A DNA stretch of 47,303 nucleotides from an uncultured Clostridia bacterium (GCA_944354535.1 CALVPY010000018.1:1-47303); one strand, 5' to 3'. Shown: positions 27,665-35,735, numbered from the stretch's first letter. The notes: generated from the letters alone by a model not told the origin. Numbers and translations: made by a program.

Positions 27665-28393
27665 TCACTCCACCGCCATCGCCCGCGTAATGTCGAAGCG
27701 GTTCCAGGGCGTTTCGTTCTTGGGCGGCTCGCACAAAAAGCGCATCCGCTCCCTGGTGACGGGGTGCGTGAAGCTCAGAGAGTACGCCCAGAGGGCGAGC
27801 TTGCCCTTCTGCGCGCGTTCGCCGCCGTAGCGCATATCGCCGTAGACGGGGTGCGCGATGCCCGCCATCTGCACGCGGATCTGATGGCTCCTGCCCGTAT
27901 GCAGCGTGATGTCGCACAGGGCGAGCGGCTCCTTCTTCTCCAGAATGTGATAGTCGAGCGAGGCGAGCTTTGCCCCGTCCGTGCCCTGCGTGCAGAGATA
28001 CACCATGTTGTTGACGGTGTTCTTTTTGAGGTAGTTGACGAGCGTGCCCTGCTCGCTGTGCGGGCTGCCGTTGAGGACGGCGAGATACTTCTTTTCGAAG
28101 TCGCCCGTCTTCATCTGCTCGCCGAGGCGGCCTGCCGCCTTGCTCGTCTTGGCAAAGACCATGACGCCGCCCGTGGGACGGTCGAGACGGTGCACGAGCC
28201 CCACATACACGTTGCCGGGCTTGTTATACGCCGTGCGGATGTATTCGCGCACCTTATCGAGAAGGTTTTGATCCCCGCTCTCGTCGGGACAGGACGCGAT
28301 GTTCTGCGGCTTTAAGACCACGATGATATGATTGTCTTCATAGAGGATGGTAAGCTCCTCTTCGGGAGCCCCCGTCTTTTCGATGTCAGTCAT
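27665..28393 (-). CDS. RluA-family pseudouridine synthase without S4 domain
   Basis: This 242-residue RNA pseudouridine synthase starts directly with the catalytic domain (LTILYEDNHIIVVLKP) and has GLVHRLDRPTGGVMVF with the catalytic Asp, and HTGRSHQIRVQMA. It lacks the S4 domain of the 21842-22654 paralogue, as in the YhcT/RluC-like short forms. The RNA target is unknown. Its ATG overlaps the methyltransferase stop by eight bases, so it is the second gene of that transcript. About 75 bases follow before the next promoter, without a clear terminator. Confidence 0.9.
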   Translation of the reverse strand: MTDIEKTGAPEEELTILYEDNHIIVVLKPQNIASCPDESGDQNLLDKVREYIRTAYNKPGNVYVGLVHRLDRPTGGVMVFAKTSKAAGRLGEQMKTGDFEKKYLAVLNGSPHSEQGTLVNYLKKNTVNNMVYLCTQGTDGAKLASLDYHILEKKEPLALCDITLHTGRSHQIRVQMAGIAHPVYGDMRYGGERAQKGKLALWAYSLSFTHPVTRERMRFLCEPPKNETPWNRFDITRAMAVE

Positions 28394-29264
28394 TGACGTA
28401 CATTCCTCCCGCGCCGCAGGGAAGGGCGATGCCCTCTTCGGTGGGCAGCCCCACTTCGTAGGAGTCGATGCTCCCCTTAAACCCCTTGAGGCACAGCGTT
28501 AAAATATTGTTCAGAACGGCAGGCTGCAGACCCGTCGTATAACTGTTGATGAGAAAGAACAACGGCTCGTCCGAAAGGAGCTCGCGGCACTGTTTCACAA
28601 AGGGAAAGAGCTCCGATTCGATCTTCCAGAGCTCGCCCCCGGGGCCGCGCCCGTAAGAGGGAGGGTCCATGACGACGGCGTCGTAACGGTTGCCCCGCCT
28701 TATCTCCCGCGCGACGAACTTCTTGCAGTCGTCCACGATATAGCGGATGCCCGTCCGGATGCCCGAGAGCCGCGCGTTCTCGCCCGCACGCTCCACCATG
28801 TTCTTGGCGGCGTCGACGTGCGTCACTTCCGCGCCCGCCTTCGCCATCGCGACGCTCGCCCCGCCCGTGTAGGCGAAGAGGTTGAGGACTTTGACCTTCC
28901 TCCCCTTCTCGGCCGCCCCGCGGATGAGAGAGCTCGTCTTATCCCAATGCACCGCCTGTTCGGGAAAGAGCCCCGTGTGCTTGAAGTTCATGGGATGCAC
29001 GCGGAAGGTGAGATCGCGGTAGGAGATGTTCCACTCGGAGGGGAGCTCCTTCTTATATTCCCAGAAGCCGCCGCCCCCGCCGCTGCCCTTGTTCCTGCGG
29101 TAGACGGCAGCAAGCCCGGGATAGGAGAAAAGATCGCGCTGCGCGCTCCAGATGACCTGCGGGTCGGGGCGGAGCAGCACGACGTCCTTCCAGCGTTCGA
29201 GCTTGTAGCCGTCGCCCGTCGCAATGACGGAATAGTCCTTCCAATTGTCGGCAAGTGCTATCAT
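28386..29264 (-). CDS. class I SAM-dependent methyltransferase, RlmI/RlmK-like
   Basis: This 292-residue enzyme has the SAM site VLNLFAYTGGASVAMAKAGA, then HVDAAKNMVERAGENA and the catalytic-loop motif VVMDPPSYGRG. That DPPS(Y/F) pattern is seen in 23S rRNA cytosine methyltransferases of the RlmI/RlmL type, so an rRNA target is likely. The start MIALADNWKDYSVI fits relatives, which begin around the WKDY segment. An upstream in-frame Met at 29399 would put the promoter inside the coding sequence and adds nothing homologous. The -10 ends eight bases before this ATG, so the mRNA appears leaderless. Confidence 0.85.
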   Translation of the reverse strand: MIALADNWKDYSVIATGDGYKLERWKDVVLLRPDPQVIWSAQRDLFSYPGLAAVYRRNKGSGGGGGFWEYKKELPSEWNISYRDLTFRVHPMNFKHTGLFPEQAVHWDKTSSLIRGAAEKGRKVKVLNLFAYTGGASVAMAKAGAEVTHVDAAKNMVERAGENARLSGIRTGIRYIVDDCKKFVAREIRRGNRYDAVVMDPPSYGRGPGGELWKIESELFPFVKQCRELLSDEPLFFLINSYTTGLQPAVLNNILTLCLKGFKGSIDSYEVGLPTEEGIALPCGAGGMYVND

Positions 29265-29271
29265 ACCGAAA

Positions 29272-29300
29272 ATTATAAAGCAAAACGCCGCCTTTGTAAA
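29272..29300 (-). promoter_or_regulatory. sigma-A promoter abutting the methyltransferase start codon
   Basis: On the minus strand TTTACA (29300-29295) and TATAAT (29277-29272) are 17 bases apart. The predicted first base (about 29265) is next to the ATG at 29264, leaving no room for a ribosome site. Confidence 0.75.
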
Positions 29301-29353
29301 GTGTTTTGGCGCGCTATTTTCGTGTGCCGAAACGCTCTGCTCCCCGCAAGAAA

Positions 29354-29386
29354 GGGCGGCGCGCCCGCTTTGGCGGGCGCGCCGGG
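29354..29386 (-). terminator. terminator after sigK
   Basis: A perfect 11-bp stem, GGCGCGCCCGC with GCGGGCGCGCC, has a TTTG loop (29358-29383). On the minus strand it is followed by GCCCTTTCTT. It lies just past the sigK stop. Confidence 0.65.
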
Positions 29387-29388
29387 CT

Positions 29389-30087
29389 TCATTCGCCAAA
29401 AAAGTCTTCCCGTTTCAGCCCCTCGCGCAGTTTAAGAAGCGCCCGCTTTTCGATGCGGGAGACGTAGGAGCGGGAAATTTTCAGCTTCTTTGCGACTTCC
29501 CGCTGCGGGAGAGGCGCGCCGCCCGTCAGTCCGTAGCGCAGGCAGACGATCTCACTCTCCCGCCCGTTCAGAAGCTCCCGCACCGCCGAAAGGAATTTTT
29601 CCTGCATGAGCGACTGCTCCACGCCACGGAAGACGGTGTCCTCCTTTTCATAGAGAAGGTCCATGAGGGTGAGTTCGTTGCCGTCCTTGTCGGTGCCGAC
29701 GGGGTCGGAGAGCGAGAGCGTATTTTTATGCTTCTTGCCCGCGCGGATGAGCATCAGAATTTCATTCTCCACGCAGCGGGCGGTGTACGTTGCAAGGCGG
29801 GTGCCGCGCCCCGGTTCGTAAGTGTTGATGGCTTTGATGAGCCCGATGCTCCCCACCGAGATCATGTCGTCCGTCTCCGCCGCGCCCGTATATTTTTTGA
29901 CGATATGCACGACGAGCCGCATGTTGTGGCGGATGAGCTTCTCGCGCGCCGCCGCATCTCCCGCGCGGCTAAGTCGCAGGCAGCGCTCCTCCTCTTCGGG
30001 AGGGAGCGGCTTCGGGTAGCTCCCCTCCCCCACGGCGCCCGTAAAAAAGAACAGCTTGCAAAGGACGGCATACAACAGCGAAAACAT
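29389..30087 (-). CDS. sigK: sporulation sigma factor SigK, uninterrupted
   Basis: Sigma-K directs late mother-cell transcription in sporulation. The 232-residue product has region 2 (TDDMISVGSIGLIKAINTYE, then GTRLATYTARCVENEILM), the family-specific LSLSDPVGTDKDGNELTLMD and region 4 with QREVAKKLKISRSYVSRIEKRAL. The first 20 or so residues, FSLLYAVLCKLFFFTG, are hydrophobic like the pro-sequence of pro-sigma-K. The ATG at 30087 has AAGGAGG just upstream. The gene is in one piece, with no skin element. No clear sigma-A promoter is seen in the 115 bases upstream, as expected if a sporulation sigma transcribes it. Confidence 0.93.
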   Translation of the reverse strand: MFSLLYAVLCKLFFFTGAVGEGSYPKPLPPEEEERCLRLSRAGDAAAREKLIRHNMRLVVHIVKKYTGAAETDDMISVGSIGLIKAINTYEPGRGTRLATYTARCVENEILMLIRAGKKHKNTLSLSDPVGTDKDGNELTLMDLLYEKEDTVFRGVEQSLMQEKFLSAVRELLNGRESEIVCLRYGLTGGAPLPQREVAKKLKISRSYVSRIEKRALLKLREGLKREDFFGE

Positions 30088-30164
30088 TTCCCCCTCCTTC
30101 CGCGGCGTCATGCCGCCTTGTTTAGCTTATGAAAAAGGGGCGTTGTCCTATCTCTCTTCTACGC

Positions 30165-30190
30165 AAAAACGGCGCCCGAAGCGCCGTTTT
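30165..30190 (-). terminator. terminator after aspS
   Basis: A 10-bp stem, AAAACGGCGC with GCGCCGTTTT, has a five-base loop and ends in five T on the minus strand, 12 bases past the aspS stop. Confidence 0.85.
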
Positions 30191-30202
30191 GTCGGAATTT
30201 GC

Positions 30203-31957
30203 TTATTTTTTCTGTTCGACGATCTTGATATGCACGTCGTCGAGCTGCTTTTGCTCCACGGGCGAGGGCGCGTTCATCAGAAGATCGCGCGCCTTGGCGT
30301 TCATGGGGAAGGCGATGACTTCGCGGATGTTGACGGTATCCGAGATGAGCATGACCATGCGGTCGACGCCGGGCGCCACACCCGCGTGGGGAGGCGCGCC
30401 ATACTCGAAGGCGTGATAGAGCGCGGGGAACTTCTTGACGACGTCCTCCTTGCCCATGCCCACGAGCGAGAAGGCTTTGAGCATGATCTCGGGGTCGTGA
30501 TTTCTCACAGCGCCCGAGGAAAGCTCGACGCCGTTGCAGACGATGTCGTACTGGTAGGCGAGCACTTCGAGGGGGTCCTGCTCTTCGAGCGCCTTCATCC
30601 CGCCCTGCGGCATGGAGAAGGGATTATGGCAGAATTCGAGCTCGCCGCTCTCCTCGCCGATCTCGTACATGGGGAAGTCGACGATCCAGCAGAAGCGGTA
30701 GACGTTCTTTTCGAGAAGGTCGAGCCCCGTGCCGAGCATGGTGCGCAAAATCCCCGCGCGCTTCTGGACGAGGGAGAGCTTGTCCTCTGCGACGAGGGCG
30801 ACGAACGCGCCGTTTTGAAGGGCGAGCCGCTCTTTGAAGGCTTCGACGCGCTCTGCAACGAACTTTGCGATGCCGCCTGCCGCCGCGCCGTTCTCGTCCA
30901 GTTTGAACCAGAACATGGCGCCGCCCTCCGTCTTGACTTTGAACTCCTCGGCGGTCTTATCGATCCACTTGCGGGCGACGGAAACGCCGTTGACGGCGAT
31001 GGCTTTGACTTTCTTGCCTTCGAAGGCGGCAAACCCGCAGCCTTCCGTAAGGTCGGAGACGTCCTTGATGACAAGGGGATTGCGCAGGTCGGGCTTATCC
31101 GAGCCGTACGTTTCGAGCGCTTCGCGGTAGGCGACGCGGCGGAACGGGGGCTTATCGGCATCCCAGCCCGAATACTTGGCAAAGACGGGCGGAAGCACCC
31201 CTTCGAGCACTTCGAAGACGTCCTCCTGCGTCGCGAACGCCATCTCGATATCCAGCTGATAGAACTCACCGGGCGAACGGTCGGCGCGGGCGTCCTCGTC
31301 GCGGAAGCAGGGAGCGATCTGGAAATACTTATCGAACCCCGAGCACATCAGGAGCTGTTTATACTGCTGAGGCGCCTGCGGGAGCGCATAGAACTCGCCG
31401 GGATAGATACGGCTGGGGACGATATAATCGCGCGCGCCCTCGGGCGAAGAGCTCGTCAGAATAGGCGTGTTGATCTCATAAAAGCCGCGCTCGGTCATGA
31501 GCTTGCGAAGATCGGCAACGATCTGAGAGCGCAGAATGATCTTGTCGCGCACGGCGGGGTTGCGCAGATCGAGGAAGCGGTATTTGAGGCGCGCGTCCTC
31601 GCCCGCTTCGGTGGAGTGCGAAACTTCGAAGGGAAGCGCCTGCACGGAGCGGCGGCCCAGCACTTCGATGCGCTCGGGGATGACCTCGACAAGGCCCGTA
31701 GGGAGCTTATCGTTGGGGGAAGAGCGCAAAACGACGGTGCCTTCGACGCTGACCGTCGATTCGGTGGGGATGTCGCGCATCTGCGAAAGGCAGGGCTCTT
31801 CCGAGCAGACGACCTGCGTGGTGCCGTAAAAATCGCGCAGGACGGCAAAGAGCAGCCCGCCCTTGTCGCGCTTGCTGTCGAGCCAGCCCGAAAGTTTGAC
31901 GCGCTTGCCCGCGTCCGTTTCGCGCAGCTCGCCGCAGTTATGAGTTCTGAAATACAT
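30203..31957 (-). CDS. aspS: aspartyl-tRNA synthetase
   Basis: This 584-residue class II synthetase charges tRNA-Asp. It has the N-terminal OB-fold anticodon domain (about 1-100, with VKLSGWLDSKRDKGGL), the class II core with FYEINTPILTSSSPEGARD and LPQAPQQYKQLLM, the bacterial GAD insertion (about 280-410) and the ATP motif GVAPGVDRMVML near the C-terminus. This is the bacterial long form. Whether it discriminates Asp from Asn tRNA cannot be judged; no gatCAB genes are visible. The ATG at 31957 has AAAGGA seven bases upstream. Confidence 0.96.
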   Translation of the reverse strand: MYFRTHNCGELRETDAGKRVKLSGWLDSKRDKGGLLFAVLRDFYGTTQVVCSEEPCLSQMRDIPTESTVSVEGTVVLRSSPNDKLPTGLVEVIPERIEVLGRRSVQALPFEVSHSTEAGEDARLKYRFLDLRNPAVRDKIILRSQIVADLRKLMTERGFYEINTPILTSSSPEGARDYIVPSRIYPGEFYALPQAPQQYKQLLMCSGFDKYFQIAPCFRDEDARADRSPGEFYQLDIEMAFATQEDVFEVLEGVLPPVFAKYSGWDADKPPFRRVAYREALETYGSDKPDLRNPLVIKDVSDLTEGCGFAAFEGKKVKAIAVNGVSVARKWIDKTAEEFKVKTEGGAMFWFKLDENGAAAGGIAKFVAERVEAFKERLALQNGAFVALVAEDKLSLVQKRAGILRTMLGTGLDLLEKNVYRFCWIVDFPMYEIGEESGELEFCHNPFSMPQGGMKALEEQDPLEVLAYQYDIVCNGVELSSGAVRNHDPEIMLKAFSLVGMGKEDVVKKFPALYHAFEYGAPPHAGVAPGVDRMVMLISDTVNIREVIAFPMNAKARDLLMNAPSPVEQKQLDDVHIKIVEQKK

Positions 31958-31989
31958 GGCTGTGTCCTTTTGTGGTTTTATTCCTGAAA

Positions 31990-32018
31990 AGCATAGCACA
32001 TCCGCCCCTTTTCGTCAA
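31990..32018 (-). promoter_or_regulatory. sigma-A promoter of aspS
   Basis: On the minus strand TTGACG (32018-32013) and TATGCT (31995-31990) are 17 bases apart, giving a leader of about 25 bases. Confidence 0.75.
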
Positions 32019-32054
32019 GTATTTCGCGCATATGCAAAACTAGCCTGCCGCAAA

Positions 32055-32080
32055 AATAACGGGCGGCAGCCGCCGCCCGT
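32055..32080 (-). terminator. terminator of the trpB transcript
   Basis: A 9-bp stem, ACGGGCGGC with GCCGCCCGT, is followed on the minus strand by TATTTTT. It lies about 300 bases past the trpB stop, with the repeat element at 32102-32376 in between. Confidence 0.75.
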
Positions 32081-32101
32081 CAGGATCGCTACAACTTTAC
32101 T

Positions 32102-32376
32102 TCGCGGAAAGATTTTTCCGAAGGAAAAAGATTTTCGCGAAATCTCCTCACGACTTTTTGTGCTCGCACAAAAAGTCGTGAACTCAAATTCACTGAGCCA
32201 AGCAGGGTTCCCCTGCGCCGGCTCCCCCAATTTGTACCCGCAGGGCATAAATGCCATACTTGGCACTTAGTGTCCGATAAGGACAACAGGGTGCGCGGCT
32301 GATAAAACAAGTTAAAATCAATCGTCTCCACCCCTCGCGGAAAGATTTTTCTGAAGGAAAAAGATTTTCGCGAAAT
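32102..32376. repeat. 275-bp intergenic element flanked by 42-bp hairpin direct repeats
   Basis: Positions 32102-32143 and 32335-32376 are direct repeats with one mismatch in 42 bases, and each is itself an imperfect hairpin of about 19 bp around GAAGG. Inside lie a perfect 15-bp hairpin, CACGACTTTTTGTGC with its complement (about 32147-32178), a GAGCC...GGCTC hairpin (about 32194-32223) and a TGTCC/GGACA hairpin (about 32271-32285). The right end touches the trpB stop codon. No credible gene is inside. It may be a small non-autonomous mobile element or a structured RNA. Confidence 0.75.
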
Positions 32377-33743
32377 TATATTTGTGGAATGGTAGCAAAC
32401 CCCTTCGCAAGGTCTTCGTCGGTGGGAATGGTATCCGTCATGTTGCCGTCGTTGAAGTTCTTGTAGGCGGTCATGTCGAAATACCCCGTGCCCGTGAGCC
32501 CGAAGAGGATGACCTTCTTTTTGCCCTCCTCGCGGCACTTCACGGCCTCGTCCATTGCGACGGCGATGGCGTGCGAGCTCTCGGGAGCGGGCAGGATGCC
32601 CTCGCAGCGGGCGAACTTGACCGCCGCCTCGAAGACTTTGGTCTGCTCGACGCTCGTCGCACGCAGATACCCGTCGTGATAGAGCTTGGAGAGCACGGGG
32701 CTCATGCCGTGATAGCGCAGCCCGCCCGCATGGTTGGGCGAGGGCATGAACCCGCAGCCCAGCGTGTACATCTTGGCAAGGGGAGTGATGCGCGCCGAAT
32801 CGCAGAAGTCGTAGGCGTACTTGCCGCGCGTGAGGGAGGGGCAGCTTGCAGGCTCGACGGCGAGGAAGTCGATGTTGTTTTTACCTTCGAGCTTTTCCCC
32901 CATAAAGGGCGAGATGAGGCCGCCCAAATTAGAGCCGCCGCCCGCGCAGCCGATGATAAGATCGGGCTGCACGCCGTATTTTTCGAGCGCGATCTTGCAC
33001 TCCTGCCCGATGATGGACTGATGAAGAAGGACGTGATCGAGCACGGAGCCCAAAACATAGCGGCAGTTGGGCGTTTGCGTCGCCTTTTCGACGGCTTCGG
33101 AGATGGCGCAGCCCAACGAGCCGCCCGTGCCGGGGTGCTCTTCGAGGATCTTCCTGCCCGCCGCCGTCGTCATGGAAGGAGAGGGGATGACGTTCGCGCC
33201 GTAGGTACGGATGACCTCGCGGCGGAAGGGCTTCTGCTCGTAGGAGACCTTGACCATATACACGTCGAGGTCGAGCCCGAAGTAAGCGCACGCCATCGCA
33301 AGAGCGGTGCCCCACTGACCTGCGCCCGTCTCCGTCGTGACGGAGGTGAGCCCCTGCTTCTTCGCATAGTACGCCTGCGCCGCCGCCGAGTTGAGCTTGT
33401 GCGAGCCCGAGGTGTTGTTGCCCTCGAATTTATAGTAAATTTCGGCGGGCGTATCGAGCAGCTTTTCGAGGCAGTACGCGCGTACGAGGGGGGACGGACG
33501 GTACATCTTATAGAAATTCCTGATCTCTTCGGGGATCTCGATGAGTTCGTCCTTGTCGTTGAGTTCCTGATCGACGCACTCTTCGCAGAATACACCGCAA
33601 AGGTCTTCTTTCGTGCAGGGCTTGCCCGTCGCGGGGTTCATGAAAGGCTCGTGCCCCCCCTTCATGTGAGCTTTGACATTATACCAGGTACGGGGCATCT
33701 CGTCTTCCGAGAGATAGATCTTGTAAGGGATGTTGGTGTTCAT
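32376..33743 (-). CDS. trpB: TrpB2-type tryptophan synthase beta subunit
   Basis: This 455-residue PLP enzyme condenses indole with serine to make tryptophan. It has the long N-terminal extension of the TrpB2 branch (IYLSEDEMPRTWYNVKAH), the PLP lysine in GSHKLNSAA, ETGAGQWGTALA and the phosphate-binding CAGGGSNLGG. No trpA is nearby, which is usual for TrpB2, so it probably salvages indole. AGGAGGA lies just before the ATG at 33743. A T-box leader reading tRNA-Trp precedes the gene, so expression should rise when charged tRNA-Trp is low. Confidence 0.93.
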   Translation of the reverse strand: MNTNIPYKIYLSEDEMPRTWYNVKAHMKGGHEPFMNPATGKPCTKEDLCGVFCEECVDQELNDKDELIEIPEEIRNFYKMYRPSPLVRAYCLEKLLDTPAEIYYKFEGNNTSGSHKLNSAAAQAYYAKKQGLTSVTTETGAGQWGTALAMACAYFGLDLDVYMVKVSYEQKPFRREVIRTYGANVIPSPSMTTAAGRKILEEHPGTGGSLGCAISEAVEKATQTPNCRYVLGSVLDHVLLHQSIIGQECKIALEKYGVQPDLIIGCAGGGSNLGGLISPFMGEKLEGKNNIDFLAVEPASCPSLTRGKYAYDFCDSARITPLAKMYTLGCGFMPSPNHAGGLRYHGMSPVLSKLYHDGYLRATSVEQTKVFEAAVKFARCEGILPAPESSHAIAVAMDEAVKCREEGKKKVILFGLTGTGYFDMTAYKNFNDGNMTDTIPTDEDLAKGFATIPQI

Positions 33744-33775
33744 GGTTTGTTCCTCCTGAATTAAAATTTGTAACA

Positions 33776-34040
33776 AAAAACACGGAAGCCATCCGTTCGG
33801 GACGAATGTTCTCCGTGTTGCCACCCGATTTCGCGGCCGATGCCGCCTCATTGCAAGCACACTCTGATGCTCTCCCCCTGTAACGGGAGGGTCCCCGTCG
33901 GAAGCTACGCAGGGCTCTTGCCCCTTCACCCCCGCCCTCGGTGATCCATTCACGCGCCGCGGACTGCCTTCATCCCACCGCCGAAGGCTCTCTGCAAGTC
34001 CGTGTAGCCGCACGCTACTCCTTCACCTCATCGGTTATGT
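33776..34040 (-). ncRNA. T-box riboswitch, Trp specifier
   Basis: The minus-strand leader has the T-box motif GGGTGGCAACACGG (about 33834-33821), then a terminator whose arms pair ACGGA with TCCGT around CGTCCCG and which ends in six T (about 33776-33820). The distal part of stem I has GAATGGA, placing UGG (Trp, 33948-33946) in the specifier position. Uncharged tRNA-Trp should favour the antiterminator. The predicted function matches the gene it controls. Confidence 0.9.
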
Positions 34041-34044
34041 GCTC

Positions 34045-34073
34045 ATTTTACAACTTTCGTCTGCATTTGTCAA
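34045..34073 (-). promoter_or_regulatory. sigma-A promoter of the T-box/trpB transcript
   Basis: On the minus strand TTGACA (34073-34068) and TAAAAT (34050-34045) are 17 bases apart, with a predicted start near 34038. Confidence 0.8.
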
Positions 34074-34160
34074 CTGTTTGCACGCCCTTTTCCCCATTCA
34101 AAATATAATCATTGCTTATCTCCCCTATTTGTTCCGTTGATAAGAGGACGGCAAAATCGC

Positions 34161-34189
34161 TTGACTTCTTTCAGACAAACAAGCATAAT
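34161..34189 (+). promoter_or_regulatory. sigma-A promoter of the MATE gene
   Basis: TTGACT (34161-34166) and CATAAT (34184-34189) are 17 bases apart, and the start would lie about 20 bases before the ribosome site GAGGTGA. Confidence 0.7.
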
Positions 34190-34216
34190 CGTGCAGTACT
34201 TCCTCTGAGGTGAACG

Positions 34217-35548
34217 ATGAAACTTTCCCGTCCCGCCAAAGACGCTTCCGTCCTTAACGCCTTTTTCAAATATGTCGTGCCTTCCGTGCTCGCCTTCGCG
34301 CTTTCGGGCGTGTATGCCATCGTCGACGGCTTCTTCGTCGGGCAAAGCATCGGGGATCAAGGCCTTTCCGCCATCAACGTCGCCTTCCCCGTCGTCTCGC
34401 TCATCCAATCGCTCGGCACGGGCATCGGCATGGGCGGCGCGGTGCTGTGGTCGGTGCGGCGGGGCGAAAAGGACGGCTCTGCCGACAGCTATCTCCGCGC
34501 GACCTTGTGGATGCTGCTCTTTGCGAGCGCCTTTATGACCGCCTTCTTCTTTCTGAACGGGCCCGTCCTTCGCCTCTTCGGCGCGGAGGGCGACATCTAC
34601 GCCTACGGGAAGGAGTATCTCGACGTCATCGTCTTGGGCTCCGTCTTTCAGATCTTCGCGACGGGGCTCGTGCCCGCCATCCGCAACAACGGCGGGGCGA
34701 CGTTCGCCTTTATCACCATGCTCTCGGGCTTCGGCTCCAACATCGTGCTCGACTATGTGTTCGTATGGGTGCTTGAAGGCGGCACGGCGGGCGCTGCCGT
34801 TGCGACCATCCTCGGGCAGGCAGTCACGGCGATCGAAGCGCTCATTTACTTCCTTGTCAAAAAGCTCCCCCTCTTCGGCTCCTTCCGCCGCTTCGGCCGC
34901 TGCGCCGCTTCCATCGTGCGCGTGGGCGTCGCCCCCTTCGGGCTCACCCTTTCGCCCATGATCTCCCTCATGCTCATCAACAAGTTCTGTATGCTGCACG
35001 GCGGAGAGAGCGCCGTCGCGTGCTATGCGTGCATCGCGTATGCAATTACCATCGTGCAGATGCTCGTGCAGGGCGTGGGCGACGGGAGCCAGCCGCTTGT
35101 GAGCACCTTCTACGGCGAAGGCCGCCCCGAAAAGAGCGCCAAAGTGCGCTTCTTGGCCTATCTTTCCGCCATTTTGTTGGCGCTTTTGTGCGGCGTGCTG
35201 CTCTTTGCGCTCAGGAAGCTGATCGGGCCTTTGTTCGGCTCTTCCGAAGAGGTCGCGGGAGACGTCGCCGCCGTTCTGCCGATCTTCCTTGCAGGGCTCG
35301 TCTTTTACGCCTTCTCGCGCGTGGCGACGGCGGGCTTCTACGCAACGGAACGCACCCTCTTTTCCTATCTTTCGGTGTATTCCGAGCCCGCGCTCATGCT
35401 CGTCCTGCTCTTCATCCTCCCCGTATTCTGGGGGCAGACGGGCGTATGGTGGAGCGCCGTTTCCGCGCAGGTCTTAACGGCGGGGCTGTGCCTTCTTCTC
35501 ACCCTTCTCACCCGCCAAAAAGAGCGCCGCACCCCGAACGCCGTCTGA
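34217..35548 (+). CDS. MATE-family multidrug exporter
   Basis: This 443-residue membrane protein has about 12 helices arranged in two homologous halves, starting around YVVPSVLAFALSGVYAIVDGFF, typical of Na+- or H+-driven MATE exporters of the NorM/DinF-like Clostridial group. The substrate is unknown. GAGGTGA precedes the ATG. It stands alone, with its own promoter and terminator, divergent from the trpB T-box. Confidence 0.9.
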   Translation: MKLSRPAKDASVLNAFFKYVVPSVLAFALSGVYAIVDGFFVGQSIGDQGLSAINVAFPVVSLIQSLGTGIGMGGAVLWSVRRGEKDGSADSYLRATLWMLLFASAFMTAFFFLNGPVLRLFGAEGDIYAYGKEYLDVIVLGSVFQIFATGLVPAIRNNGGATFAFITMLSGFGSNIVLDYVFVWVLEGGTAGAAVATILGQAVTAIEALIYFLVKKLPLFGSFRRFGRCAASIVRVGVAPFGLTLSPMISLMLINKFCMLHGGESAVACYACIAYAITIVQMLVQGVGDGSQPLVSTFYGEGRPEKSAKVRFLAYLSAILLALLCGVLLFALRKLIGPLFGSSEEVAGDVAAVLPIFLAGLVFYAFSRVATAGFYATERTLFSYLSVYSEPALMLVLLFILPVFWGQTGVWWSAVSAQVLTAGLCLLLTLLTRQKERRTPNAV

Positions 35549-35613
35549 CTTTTGAACACCCGACCCCTCGGGCGCCCGCTGTCCGTGAGCGCCCGCCAAC
35601 ACCCCGCCCTCTC

Positions 35614-35643
35614 TCCCGCCCGAAAACAGGGCGGGATTTTTTT
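35614..35643 (+). terminator. terminator after the MATE gene
   Basis: An 8-bp stem, TCCCGCCC with GGGCGGGA, has a seven-base loop and is followed by seven T. Confidence 0.85.
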
Positions 35644-35653
35644 CGGAAAACCG

Positions 35654-35682
35654 TTGACACCGTGTCAGAACCGTGCTATACT
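35654..35682 (+). promoter_or_regulatory. promoter of the alcohol dehydrogenase-TetR operon
   Basis: TTGACA (35654-35659) and TATACT (35677-35682) are 17 bases apart. One palindrome overlaps the -35 and a second lies just after the -10. Confidence 0.85.
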
Positions 35683-35703
35683 ATATCCGCTGACAGCGTG
35701 TCA
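35655..35703. promoter_or_regulatory. two TetR-type operators
   Basis: TGACACCGTGTCA (35655-35667) and TGACAGCGTGTCA (35691-35703) are near-identical palindromes 36 bases apart centre to centre, about 3.4 helical turns. They flank the promoter core. The TetR-family gene is second in the operon, so it is the likely ligand and the loop would be self-repressing. Confidence 0.8.
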
Positions 35704-35735
35704 GTACAAACTTTAACCTATCGGGAGGAACATTT

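Noticed and set aside
29265-29399. Upstream start of the methyltransferase at 29399
   Set aside because: It would place the promoter and the sigK terminator inside the coding sequence and adds 45 residues with no family similarity.
30088-30160. A sporulation-type (sigma-E) promoter before sigK
   Set aside because: A CATAAGCT-like -10 can be found on the minus strand but no matching -35 is convincing, so it is not called.
33744-34013. 90-codon N-terminal extension of trpB
   Set aside because: It runs through the T-box leader and terminator. Homologues start at the Met encoded at 33743, which has a strong ribosome site.
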